From a virus, in the IMG/VR virus record IMGVR_UViG_3300035583_000002, positions 1 through 37,112 of that record: 37,112 nucleotides of DNA, one strand, 5' to 3'. The notes beneath the pieces are model-generated. The model was not told where the DNA came from, made no database searches, and worked only from the letters and a program-made list of their open reading frames with translations. The position numbers were made by a program, and so were the translations under genes. Below, piece by piece: positions 6,490 through 14,531 of this stretch. Positions within the stretch are counted from its first letter, which is position 1; each line of letters begins with the position of its first letter.

Positions 6490-6722
6490 TGATCCGTCCT
6501 CCCCCAGAGGCGACCTGCGCCATCTGCAACCAGCCCGGAGCGCACCCGAGCGAGGGGCACACGAGCTCGCTGTGTCGCGACTGCGAACAGGCATGGCTCC
6601 GCTCAGCCGAGCGCGCTCGAGCGGCCACAGCGAGGGATGATTTCGTGCGCCGGACGAGGGCGGAGCGGGATCGGCCGGCTCCGAAGAGGACCCCAGTGGA
6701 GGACGATCCGTGGTCGGGGTGA
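6489..6722 (+). CDS. Small zinc-ribbon-like protein
   Basis: 77 residues with CAIC (10-13) and CRDC (29-32) separated by 15 residues, a plausible four-Cys zinc site. An Arg/Ala-rich helix and a disordered acidic tail follow. Starts in a TAATG overlap. The following 218 bases to 6940 hold a promoter but no convincing gene. Confidence 0.6.
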   Translation: MIRPPPEATCAICNQPGAHPSEGHTSSLCRDCEQAWLRSAERARAATARDDFVRRTRAERDRPAPKRTPVEDDPWSG

Positions 6723-6856
6723 CCAGCGAGGTCCGCCATCATCCGCCTCTACCCCTCCCCTCCCGATCGCCCTGCAGAACCGATCCTCGTGCGTTTTACA
6801 GGCCTTCCAGGCGCGGGATAGGGCGCCGAATAGACGTTGGTATCGCGCGACACCCC

Positions 6857-6885
6857 TTGACGTGCGTCTCCAGTAGACGTATAGT
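6857..6885 (+). promoter_or_regulatory. Strong sigma70-type promoter with palindromic spacer
   Basis: -35 TTGACG (6857-6862), 17-bp spacer, -10 TATAGT (6880-6885). The spacer contains TGCGTCT-CCAGT-AGACGTA, an inverted repeat with one mismatch (6863-6881), a good operator candidate. The transcription start would fall near 6892. The DUF5710-like gene at 6941 is the first obvious gene served. Confidence 0.7.
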
Positions 6886-6940
6886 CTGATCATGCTGCAC
6901 GCCACGGAGGCGGACAGCGACCAAGGCCAAGGAGGCCACC

Positions 6941-7267
6941 ATGACGACCACCACCAGCAGCACCGTAGCGATCAGCGGCAATACCTATTCGGTCAAGGAT
7001 CAGCTCCGCGCCCTCGGCGGGCGATGGAACCCCGACGCGAAAGCGTGGATGGTCCCGGTCGCCAGGGCAGACGAGGCCCGCGCCCTGGTCAGCGGTGCCC
7101 CCGCGAAGTCCTCCAGCTCCTCCAGCTCCTCCAGCTACCGTCCCCGCAAGTGCGTCGCCTGTGGCCACGTCGAGCGCCGCAATGCGCGCGGCTACGTGGA
7201 CGGTGACCGTATCCTCCGCTCCGGTGAATGCCAGAGCTGCTACGAGGAGCGGAGGATGGGGTACTGA
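6941..7267 (+). CDS. DUF5710-like protein fused to zinc ribbon
   Basis: 108 residues, ATG 6941 after aaggagg. Residues ~16-42 (SVKDQLRALGGRWNPDAKAW) match the short DUF5710-type motif, which I know from DNA-primase- and relaxase-associated proteins. A run of nine serines (57-65) links it to a zinc ribbon with C71-x2-C74 and C97-x2-C100. It is first after a strong promoter and followed by structured spacer RNA, so it may be expressed separately from its neighbours. A DNA-transaction role is plausible but unproven. Confidence 0.7.
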   Translation: MTTTTSSTVAISGNTYSVKDQLRALGGRWNPDAKAWMVPVARADEARALVSGAPAKSSSSSSSSSYRPRKCVACGHVERRNARGYVDGDRILRSGECQSCYEERRMGY

Positions 7268-7276
7268 CCGCCTTCC

Positions 7277-7363
7277 CGCCCCTCCCCAGGGGCGCCTACG
7301 GGACGGCTCGTGAGACGAGCCTCCCCGCGGGCTCAGGGAGCCCAACCCCGGCACGGAGCCGGG
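7277..7363 (+). promoter_or_regulatory. Cluster of four hairpins between genes
   Basis: Four consecutive inverted repeats: 7277-7294 (stem 7, loop 4), 7305-7321 (stem 7, loop 3), 7329-7343 (GGGCTC-AGG-GAGCCC) and 7347-7363 (CCCGGC-ACGGA-GCCGGG). None is followed by a T run, so simple intrinsic termination is unlikely. The ribosome-binding site of the next gene follows directly (aaggag, 7370-7375). Confidence 0.65.
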
Positions 7364-7380
7364 ACTCACAAGGAGTGACC

Positions 7381-8466
7381 ATGGAACAGACCAGAATCAA
7401 GATCAGCGTGTCGCAGAAATCGGCCATCGCGGCTGGGCGGACCAGCTATGGAGACCAGGTAGTCACATTGAGTGACGCGGACGTGGCAGCACTTACGCCC
7501 GAGGAGCGGGAGGAACTCCTGCGTCTCGGGACCGGCTATGAGCGGGACGGCGAGAAAGGGGTCCTGCTCACCGAGACCATCACCGACAGCGACGGCCTGG
7601 CCGGAGTCCGCGAGGCACTCCAGTACCGTCGCGCGAAACGCCTGGAGGAGGAGGCAAAAAAGGCCCGCGACCACCAGGAGATGATCGCGGCGATCCTCGC
7701 TACGCCAGACGAGGAGCTGCTCGAGGACCTGGGGACGTGCCTCAAGGAGCGACCTGGCGTGATCAACTACACCACGGCTCCCTGGGGTGCACCCGAGCTC
7801 GCGGCGCGCAGGGCAGCGCTCGAGTCCAAAGCGGCGGCGAATAAAGTGCAGTGCCGCGCTCAGGCGGAGGGGCTGCTCGCTGAGATGCGCGCGCACCCTA
7901 AGCAGTACGCCGACCAGCAAATCAGGAGGTACGGCGCCACCGGTCCGCTGCGAGTGTATCTGTCGCGCGAGGAACTGGACGAGATCGACGAGCGAGAGAA
8001 GGCAGTCGGCGCGGCGCGCAAAGCGGCCGTGGCCGCCGAGGAGGAGGCTCTGCTCCAGCGGTACCGCGACTACGCCCTCACCGGAGCGGCCGGCGAGGCG
8101 GCGAAGCTCGCAGCCGCGCAGGGGTACGACGTGCGCAAGGCGGTGCTCGACGCAGTCGAGGCGTCCCTGCCCGAGACGGACAGGACGGACTACGACAAGC
8201 CCGACTACGAGTGGGAGGAGCGATCCAGTCCCTCCCTGGTGGCGCTCCAGCTCCATGCGCAGCTCGTGACGGCCGTCGCGGCGGCCAAGGCCCCGGCGTG
8301 GATCACGATCGAGGTCTCGCGCGTGCAGCGAATAACTGAACCCGCCCCGAGCGACGAGCAGGACGAGGACGGGGAACCGGCGAAAGCTGCCCGGCACACC
8401 GGGGTGGTGCTGACGATCACGGCGCCGAAGGCCGTGACCCGGTACCGCTTCTATTACTCGGAGTAA
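7381..8466 (+). CDS. Large hypothetical helical protein
   Basis: 361 residues, ATG 7381 after aaggag. Largely Glu/Ala/Arg helices (about 85-120, 165-185, 215-260), suggesting coiled coils. The C-terminal ~60 residues look beta (WITIEVSRV, GVVLTITAPK, RYRFYYSE) after an acidic linker. No catalytic motif seen. It is the longest unrecognised gene of this unit and is bracketed by structured spacers on both sides, so its mRNA may be separately processed or regulated. Confidence 0.65.
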   Translation: MEQTRIKISVSQKSAIAAGRTSYGDQVVTLSDADVAALTPEEREELLRLGTGYERDGEKGVLLTETITDSDGLAGVREALQYRRAKRLEEEAKKARDHQEMIAAILATPDEELLEDLGTCLKERPGVINYTTAPWGAPELAARRAALESKAAANKVQCRAQAEGLLAEMRAHPKQYADQQIRRYGATGPLRVYLSREELDEIDEREKAVGAARKAAVAAEEEALLQRYRDYALTGAAGEAAKLAAAQGYDVRKAVLDAVEASLPETDRTDYDKPDYEWEERSSPSLVALQLHAQLVTAVAAAKAPAWITIEVSRVQRITEPAPSDEQDEDGEPAKAARHTGVVLTITAPKAVTRYRFYYSE

Positions 8467-8472
8467 CCACTC

Positions 8473-8523
8473 GGGCGATCTCCGGATCGCCCCGCGGCTT
8501 CGCTCTCCGCCGGGTAGCGAAGC
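8473..8523 (+). promoter_or_regulatory. Two hairpins after the 361-aa gene
   Basis: GGGCGATC-TCCG-GATCGCCC (8473-8492, stem 8, loop 4) followed by GCTTCGCT...AGCGAAGC (8497-8523, stem 8, loop 11). No T run follows. The first could still slow or partly stop RNA polymerase, or protect the 3' end of the upstream message. Confidence 0.55.
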
Positions 8524-8537
8524 GACGAAAGGGCAAA

Positions 8538-9251
8538 ATGACGGGCGGTGGATACTGCGCATTCAATGGATGTGACCGCGTGCCCAGGGCACGCGGCATG
8601 TGCCATGCGCACTATCAGCAATGGCTCACCAAGGGGATCCTCTCACCGCTACGTGGTACACCCGGTCATCCAGCGATCGATATCCCGATCGGCACCCGCT
8701 TCGGCCAGTGGATGGTGACTGGCCGTGCGCCGTACGGTCCGTTCGGCGCAGTATATTGGTACGTCGAGTGTGACTGCGGTAGTCGCTCCGCGTGCCAATC
8801 GTCCAACCTGCGACACGGAAGAACGCTAGGGTGTGAGCGGTGCTACGGCGCTCGACTCACGGGCAAGCCTCATAAAGAGAAATTCATACGGCTGCGAATA
8901 CCGCCGTGGGGCTCTCGACAGCGCGCACCCTGCTCGATAGAGGGGTGCCCCCGGAAGGCTCACTCGAAAGGGCTGTGTCATGCTCACAACATGCGCCGCT
9001 GGCAGGATCGGGAGGTCGCTGGTGCTATTCGCCGGAAAGGTCACCTCGACGAGGACGCGGCCCGAGCTATTCGCTCGGCCTACGTCTCGCCCACGGCCCC
9101 AACCGTGGCGGAATTGGCCGCCGAGTACCAGGTCGGCCGGATCACGATCTGGCGTGTGCTGCGCGGCCAGCGGCACCAGGTCGAGGACGATCTCCAGGAT
9201 CGAATTGATATTCGCGCCGCGGAAAACATGCTGAGGAGAACACAAGGATGA
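8538..9251 (+). CDS. Modular zinc-knuckle / HTH DNA-binding protein
   Basis: 237 residues. Two matching knuckles, C7-x4-C12-x9-C22-x2-H25 and C132-x4-C137-x9-C147-x2-H150, flank a central domain (about 48-103). That domain contains IGTRFGQWMVTGR, CDCG (78-81) and CERC (99-102), the layout seen in phage HNH-adjacent DNA-binding modules. No HNH catalytic residues are visible. Residues ~172-212 form a resolvase-like HTH (ELAAEYQVGRITIWRVLRG). Probably binds DNA, either as a regulator or as the remains of a homing-type endonuclease. Confidence 0.7.
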   Translation: MTGGGYCAFNGCDRVPRARGMCHAHYQQWLTKGILSPLRGTPGHPAIDIPIGTRFGQWMVTGRAPYGPFGAVYWYVECDCGSRSACQSSNLRHGRTLGCERCYGARLTGKPHKEKFIRLRIPPWGSRQRAPCSIEGCPRKAHSKGLCHAHNMRRWQDREVAGAIRRKGHLDEDAARAIRSAYVSPTAPTVAELAAEYQVGRITIWRVLRGQRHQVEDDLQDRIDIRAAENMLRRTQG

Positions 9252-9520
9252 GACCGACCAAGCCGACAAAGCAACTCACCCGCAGCCTACGCTCCTACGT
9301 GGCAACGACCCTGCTCCGCTGCGAGCCGCTCCAATCCGCGGAACTCGCGCGCCGGCTGGATGACCGGCCGAGGACGATCGAGCGCCTGCTGGCGACCCTC
9401 CGAGAGGCGGGCGAATGGTGCCGGGCGCACGGGCTGCCGTGGTGGGAGGTCGTCACCGAGGTCCGGGGCCGCGAGAGGTGGCACCGGATCGTAGACCACG
9501 AAGCAAGGAGAAAGCCATGA
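9248..9520 (+). CDS. Winged-HTH-like small protein
   Basis: 90 residues, ATGA-coupled to the previous gene. Residues ~27-57 (QSAELARRLDDRPRTIERLLATL) fit a helix-turn-helix of the type used to sense or bind DNA. Then comes a wing-like segment (WWEVVTEVRGRERWHRIV). Likely transcriptional regulator or DNA-binding accessory. Confidence 0.6.
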   Translation: MRPTKPTKQLTRSLRSYVATTLLRCEPLQSAELARRLDDRPRTIERLLATLREAGEWCRAHGLPWWEVVTEVRGRERWHRIVDHEARRKP

Positions 9521-9759
9521 AGATCGCACTTATTGTCCTAGTCGCAGTGTCTGCAACGATCGCCGTGTTCGGTTTCTGGCCAGTCGCGTTCGGGCTGCTC
9601 CTCGCCTTTGTCTGCGCTTACCTGATGCTCCGCTGGGTCGTGATGATCCCCATCATCTGCGCGCTGTCCCTGCCGGCCGCCGGCCGAGCGGATGACCTCG
9701 AGGACCTACCGGCCTGCCAGGAATACGAGTGCGATTGGGCGAATCGAGGCCAGCCATGA
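9517..9759 (+). CDS. Small membrane protein
   Basis: 80 residues, ATGA-coupled. A hydrophobic N-terminal half with two or three spans (IALIVLVAVSATIAVFGFW, FGLLLAFVCAYLML, VVMIPIICALSLP) and a short acidic tail with two Cys (CQEYECDW). The last part, ALSLPAAGRADD, resembles a signal-peptidase site. It sits just before the lipoprotein gene and may act with it in the envelope. Function unknown. Confidence 0.6.
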   Translation: MKIALIVLVAVSATIAVFGFWPVAFGLLLAFVCAYLMLRWVVMIPIICALSLPAAGRADDLEDLPACQEYECDWANRGQP

Positions 9760-10280
9760 CCCGTGCGATCCTGCTCGCCGTGGCGATGCTCGCGTGCGGT
9801 CCTGGCTACGACGCGCCTGAGCCCGATTACTGGACCGAGGGCGGGATCGGGATCAAGGTTGAGCCCGGCGCTGCTGAGTGGACCTATGCGCCGGACTTCG
9901 GGGAGCGGGTGGACGCCATCGCGCAGGCCGTAGCGGAGTACGCAGATCATTCAGAGGAGGACTTCCGTTGGATCGTGGTCGTGTTCCAGTCCGGGATGGT
10001 CCAATGCGGAACCTATGAGGATGGATCTCCGTACATGACGACCGGATGCCATCACGGGCCGTGGATTGACATCGCAACCGACTATCCGGAGAGCCTTGCG
10101 CCGAATGGCACCGTTTGGAATGAATGGACTCCGGACAGGGTTGAGGATACTGCGCTTAACCATGAGTTTCTTCATGTGCTGATCGGTGACGACAAGCACC
10201 TGGATCGGCTTTGGGATGGCGTCACGTTTATCGGGCGGGATTATAGCTCTACAGCCACAAGCTTCATCGCGCGCACATGA
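9756..10280 (+). CDS. Lipoprotein with HExxH motif, putative metallopeptidase-like
   Basis: 174 residues from ATG 9756 (ATGA overlap). The N-terminus AILLAVAMLACGPG looks like a lipoprotein signal with the acylated Cys near residue 14. The C-terminal half has PWIDIATDYP and then DTALNHEFLHVLIG, an HExxH zinc motif. The same arrangement occurs in the 35561-36031 protein, so the two appear related. If active it would be an envelope-anchored zinc hydrolase. The third zinc ligand is not certain. The 3' end overlaps the convergent tail-fibre gene by 40 bp. Confidence 0.7.
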   Translation: MTRAILLAVAMLACGPGYDAPEPDYWTEGGIGIKVEPGAAEWTYAPDFGERVDAIAQAVAEYADHSEEDFRWIVVVFQSGMVQCGTYEDGSPYMTTGCHHGPWIDIATDYPESLAPNGTVWNEWTPDRVEDTALNHEFLHVLIGDDKHLDRLWDGVTFIGRDYSSTATSFIART

Positions 10281-11485
10281 CCTGTTACGCTCGGAGCGGC
10301 ACCGGCCTGCACTTTATACGTGTATGTTCCGGCCGATGGCGTGTCTATGTGGAGAATACTATTGTGAACAAGGATATCAACATCGAGCGATGCTCCATGT
10401 CGTTCAATTCCATAGGTCCTTGATATTTCCGTGGAGTCTCGGAAAAAATATATCCATAAAATTATTGATGTTGCAGCTGCTCCCTCCACTCCTAGAAAAC
10501 TTGGCGTAACGGTTGGCTCCCCTGAAATTAGCGCAAGCATAACTGGGCGTCCACGCGTGGTTATTGTTACGGATAGATTTGTTACATCTACCGGTGTTCC
10601 ACCTGTAACCGTAAACGAACCTGACGATGCACTTATTTGTGCAGTTTTATCTACGTATCCCTTGTTCGCCCCGTCGCCCGCAGCAACCGGAGTCGGAACC
10701 CCGGACGCAGCAACAAGCCCAGCCGGTGACAACGTCAACACCTGCGTCGTCGCCGGCAACGCGGATGGGAGCTCGAGATCATAGTCCGCGGCCAACGTAG
10801 CTGGCCCAGCGATCTTTACCCGTTTGCTGTTCGCCTCGATGCCGATCCCGCCCGCCCCGAACACCGAAAACCGCTCAGTTCCAGCGGATCGAACAGACAG
10901 CGCCTTCGCCGCTGCGTCGGCCAGCGCGTTCACGTTGTCCAGGATCACGCCCACGGCCGAGGCGCCGTCTGCAACATTGCCTTTCAGCGTAGCACCCACT
11001 GCGGCCAATGCCCGGAAGAGTCCCCCGCCCAGCACATTGCCGTCCTTGTCGAGATAGAACTTCTCGACCGCGTTGTTCAGGACGCGGAACAGTTTTGCGC
11101 CGGCATTTGTGATCGCGTTGGTGGTATCGAGCTCGAGACCAACGGCCGAGGCGCCATCCGCCACTCGAGCGACGAACTTGATCAGCGCGGCCGTAAGGGT
11201 GATGAGGTCGATACCGGCGAGGGAAAAACGGATGTCGTTTGCACCCGCCCGGTAGAGACCGCTGTTCGTTTCGGACGAAAATGTAGCCGCGGGAGCTCCA
11301 ACTGCTCCATCTGAAAACTCGAACGGAACCAGCATTCCGCCTTTTCCGCTCCGTGATAGTGAGTCCGTGATCTCGGCTATGATGTCGTTGATTAGGTTGT
11401 TGAACACCGTTGCCGAAATAACCGTCCCGCCAACAACAGGTTGACCGGCCGGGGCCGTATAGGTACCACTCGAATTGCGAGGCAT
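10241..11485 (-). CDS. Tail fibre / receptor-binding protein
   Basis: 414 residues; I start at ATG 11485 (MPRNSSGTYTAP) because aaggag lies just upstream. The N-terminus (GTVISATVFNNLINDIIAEI) is typical of phage tail-fibre attachment domains. Two copies of VADGASAVG..LD...NA....AKxxxV..AGxExF (about residues 85-135 and 155-200) are fibre-shaft repeats. The C-terminal ~130 residues are beta-rich. The coding DNA for that part (10290-10660) is clearly richer in A/T than its surroundings, which suggests an exchanged receptor-binding tip. Last gene of the minus-strand unit. Confidence 0.8.
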   Translation of the reverse strand: MPRNSSGTYTAPAGQPVVGGTVISATVFNNLINDIIAEITDSLSRSGKGGMLVPFEFSDGAVGAPAATFSSETNSGLYRAGANDIRFSLAGIDLITLTAALIKFVARVADGASAVGLELDTTNAITNAGAKLFRVLNNAVEKFYLDKDGNVLGGGLFRALAAVGATLKGNVADGASAVGVILDNVNALADAAAKALSVRSAGTERFSVFGAGGIGIEANSKRVKIAGPATLAADYDLELPSALPATTQVLTLSPAGLVAASGVPTPVAAGDGANKGYVDKTAQISASSGSFTVTGGTPVDVTNLSVTITTRGRPVMLALISGEPTVTPSFLGVEGAAATSIILWIYFFRDSTEISRTYGIERHGASLDVDILVHNSILHIDTPSAGTYTYKVQAGAAPSVTGHVRAMKLVAVEL

Positions 11486-11495
11486 GGCGCTCCTT

Positions 11496-11696
11496 TTACT
11501 CCATTGTGGCGGGTTGGCGCTTCCGAAGCGCGACAATCATTGCCGCCGTCTTCGGATCCCGGAGGTCTAGACCGAGAGCTCCAGGCGAGTCCGGGTTGAT
11601 GTCCATCGGCTCAATCGGCGCCTCTGTCTCTCCCCGGTACACGTTTAGTTCAATATTTGGGAGTTCAACATCCTTCTTCTTCCATTTGTCGGCCAT
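11496..11696 (-). CDS. Small hypothetical virion-region protein
   Basis: 66 residues starting MADKWKKKDVELPNI at ATG 11696, just after the 584-aa gene. Acidic and probably partly disordered, ending in a basic helix (KTAAMIVALRKRQ). Lies between an internal-virion candidate and the tail fibre. Not recognised. Confidence 0.6.
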   Translation of the reverse strand: MADKWKKKDVELPNIELNVYRGETEAPIEPMDINPDSPGALGLDLRDPKTAAMIVALRKRQPATME

Positions 11697-11698
11697 GT

Positions 11699-13453
11699 CT
11701 ATTCCTCTTGCATGGTGGCGCCCGTTCCGACTGCACCACTGGTTCGAACAGCATTTATGCCACGCGGTCCAAGTCCTCTCCTCAACGCCTCGATGTACGC
11801 AGTAGCCCTGCGCTGGGCCGCAGTCTGGCCCGTCAAGAGCGCCTTCGGGAGAGGCTGATTGGCCGCAGCGGACACCGGCGCTGTCACCCAACCGAACGGG
11901 CCAACCGTGAGGTATCGAGCCCCTGTTGGAGGACTCCGGACGTCGAAGACCTCACGGCCAGCCGCGGCCAACTTGCGAAGCTCCCCGCCTCCGCCTCGGG
12001 CATACTGGCCTGGCTCGGTTCCTTGCCGGACGCTCATCGAGAGCTGAGAGGGAGTAAATCCCTCGCCAACATCACCAGCACGTCGGACCGCGCTCTCTGC
12101 GATCTTGTACTGGGCGTACTTTGCGTCGGCTGCCCTCAGGAGCGCCGCTGCATCCTTCGGCAACTGCGTCTCAAGCGTATCGGTGACGGCTGACTCCGCA
12201 TTCTCGAGCAGTCGAGCCCGTGGAAAATCCTGAGCCTGGCCAGCTTCCCGAATGGCTCCCCGGATGTTCGATCGGATCTTGAGCAAAGAGCCGGCCGGCA
12301 CCTTGGGCAGTGCACCTTTTGGAGTCGGAAGGATCGATAGTTCGTTCTGAAGGAACCGATCGACGGCGATCTGGGTATCGCGCGGCGCCATTGCGGCCGG
12401 GTCCGTCACGGCCTTCCGGAATGCTCCCTTTGACCCTTGGAGCGGGATACCTTTTCCGCCCGCATGGATTGCCGGGAAGATCGAGACTCCTTTTACCGGT
12501 GCGTACGCTGCATCGAATCCCTGATAGACCGAGGCAAGTCGAGACGGAACATCTCCCGTGGTCGGTACCGCTGTACCGGTCGGCGCGACCTGCTTGAGTA
12601 TCGCTCCTTGCCAGGCCTCGCGCCCGGCTTGGCGTTGAGCAGCGATCGAGGGCCCGATTCCGCCGACCGATTGGCCCGCTTCTTCGAACTGACCAATTGC
12701 GGACCTCGGTGCCTGCTGGCCGATCGTGAGATCGACACCCTTTGACTGGAGATACTTAGCCGCTGGAGTAGCCTGAATGATCCCTCGAGCGCCCTTCCCA
12801 AGGAGCTTTGCTCCCCCGCGAAGCACCGCTCCGCCTATCGCGCCAAGTGCTGCACCGGATCCGCGCTCTTCCGGGCCGGCGAGGAATCCGCCCGCGGCTG
12901 CGCCCTGGATCATGTTCTGCGCAAGAGGCTTTAGCAGTCGAGATGCAACACCAGCCGCGGCCGGCAACGCCCTAGAGATTCCCGCCACCGCCATTTTGGT
13001 TCCCTGGCTCGCAAGTCCACCTATTGGCAATGTGGCTGCGACCTGGCCAACCAGGTTTCCAGCCTTCCCTGGGGTCGTAGTAAGAAGAGGTCGGTTTATG
13101 TCTTCTTCCTGGGCCCACTCTTCTTTTGTCGGAGCCGCCAGCACGTTGGGGATTCGTCCTCCAGTTAATTTACTTACAGAAGAAGCGACCTGTCCGGCGG
13201 GATTCAGGCCGAGATTGGTCATTGTCTCGCCGATGTCCTTGTAGTTCATGAGGGCATTTTTCATTCCCGCCCCCACCCCGGCCGCGAACCTCTGTTGGCC
13301 GTTCATTTCGGACATGAGTTTTTCTTCTCGCTGAGCCCTCACGGCCGCGGCGAGTCGTGCCTGAATCACCTGGGCCGCGCCTTCATCTCCAGCGGCTTTC
13401 GCTTTCTGGTAAGCCGCAAAATGCTTGGCAGTTATGTCGTCTTGCTGTGCCAT
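11699..13453 (-). CDS. Internal virion (DNA-ejection) protein candidate
   Basis: 584 residues. The N-terminal ~50 are helical and Ala/Gln-rich. Residues ~130-225 are strings of hydrophobic Gly/Ala segments (LVGQVAATLPIGGLASQGTK, GSGAALGAIGGAVLRGGAKLL) like the membrane-active parts of podovirus ejection proteins. A long helical C-terminus follows. Such proteins sit inside the capsid or tail and cross the envelope at infection. Assigned by composition, size and position between nozzle and fibre genes, not by a diagnostic motif. Confidence 0.6.
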   Translation of the reverse strand: MAQQDDITAKHFAAYQKAKAAGDEGAAQVIQARLAAAVRAQREEKLMSEMNGQQRFAAGVGAGMKNALMNYKDIGETMTNLGLNPAGQVASSVSKLTGGRIPNVLAAPTKEEWAQEEDINRPLLTTTPGKAGNLVGQVAATLPIGGLASQGTKMAVAGISRALPAAAGVASRLLKPLAQNMIQGAAAGGFLAGPEERGSGAALGAIGGAVLRGGAKLLGKGARGIIQATPAAKYLQSKGVDLTIGQQAPRSAIGQFEEAGQSVGGIGPSIAAQRQAGREAWQGAILKQVAPTGTAVPTTGDVPSRLASVYQGFDAAYAPVKGVSIFPAIHAGGKGIPLQGSKGAFRKAVTDPAAMAPRDTQIAVDRFLQNELSILPTPKGALPKVPAGSLLKIRSNIRGAIREAGQAQDFPRARLLENAESAVTDTLETQLPKDAAALLRAADAKYAQYKIAESAVRRAGDVGEGFTPSQLSMSVRQGTEPGQYARGGGGELRKLAAAGREVFDVRSPPTGARYLTVGPFGWVTAPVSAAANQPLPKALLTGQTAAQRRATAYIEALRRGLGPRGINAVRTSGAVGTGATMQEE

Positions 13454-13461
13454 CGCGACTC

Positions 13462-14523
13462 CTATTCGTAGTAGCTATTTGGGTCTGCGAGAGGAACCGG
13501 ACCGCTCGGCGCCGCTGAAGACCCCGCGCCCTCTCCAAACTTGATTTGCTCGACCCAAGACTCAATCTCTCGAAGTGCCGGCTCAAAGTTTGCGGCTTCG
13601 GCCGGTCCAACCTTGCGCTGAAGGGATCGATAAGATCCCGCCAACGCGTCGAGCTTGCGGAGCTGTTCGCTTCTGGGCTCTCCTGGGCTTGGGACATATC
13701 TGATTGCCAACCTTCGGACCTCCTCTGGCGGAACAGCGGCTCCAGATTCAGCCCTCACGATCGGCTCTGCGAGAGACAGCAGGAGCGATTGCCGAGTCTG
13801 CATGTTTTCGGGTACCATACTGGGAGCGTATGGACGCGCCGCCCAACCGAGAGCCTCGACGTTTCCTTTTACGCCGGTTCCAGGGAGGATCCCGCCCTTC
13901 GCCTGCGCTGCTCTGGCTTGTTTGAATGCGTTCACTCCCTGTTGCATGAAAAACGCAGCGTTCGCCTGGCTCTCCGTGAGCTTCCCGACTGGACCAACAC
14001 CCGAACCAGCGGTCTTTGCCCCAGGTGCCCCACCTCCAGGCCCAAGCGCCACCGTCTCTCCGGTGCGGCTGTTGTACTTGATGATCCCGCCCGTCGCAGG
14101 ATCATTCTGAGTCCGCCATTCCCCAGCCTCAAATTGTCGACGCTTCAGGCCGAAGTCGGCCTGCCGGAGGCCAAGTTCTCCGCGTTGGATCCCGAGTTGA
14201 GCTTGCCGATGTTGCTCGAGCGCCGCCTGCTCTCGAGACTGACGAGCGAGTGCCTCTTTCCTGAGTGCTCCCTCTTGCCTCATTTTTTGGAGCTCAAGGG
14301 CCTTTGACAGGCGAGTCCCAGCAAATCCGGAAAGCTTTTCCTCGCCGCGGGCCGCTTCCTCCATCATCCCGGCCCCGACCTTCGACAACACAGGATCTCC
14401 GGTGAGTGCACCGAGAATTCCGAGCGCTTTCTGGCGACGCAGGGCCGCGACCGTGGCCGCCGCCTGTTCCTTGGCCGTGGGTTCGTCCGCCGTGAGAAAC
14501 TCATATGGATTGTCGATGCCCAT
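13462..14523 (-). CDS. Internal virion protein candidate, coiled coil
   Basis: 353 residues from ATG 14523. Residues ~20-125 are an almost continuous Gln/Arg/Glu/Ala helix (LARQSREQAALEQHRQAQLG), then a short beta linker, then a helical C-terminal domain (about 175-335). This architecture fits a structural component of the ejection apparatus. Neighbours on both sides have similar composition. Confidence 0.55.
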   Translation of the reverse strand: MGIDNPYEFLTADEPTAKEQAAATVAALRRQKALGILGALTGDPVLSKVGAGMMEEAARGEEKLSGFAGTRLSKALELQKMRQEGALRKEALARQSREQAALEQHRQAQLGIQRGELGLRQADFGLKRRQFEAGEWRTQNDPATGGIIKYNSRTGETVALGPGGGAPGAKTAGSGVGPVGKLTESQANAAFFMQQGVNAFKQARAAQAKGGILPGTGVKGNVEALGWAARPYAPSMVPENMQTRQSLLLSLAEPIVRAESGAAVPPEEVRRLAIRYVPSPGEPRSEQLRKLDALAGSYRSLQRKVGPAEAANFEPALREIESWVEQIKFGEGAGSSAAPSGPVPLADPNSYYE

Positions 14524-14531
14524 GATTGCCC

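Noticed and set aside
7366-8562. 398-aa minus-strand ORF
   Set aside because: Antisense of the 361-aa gene; Arg/Leu/Gly shadow composition typical of GC-rich DNA.
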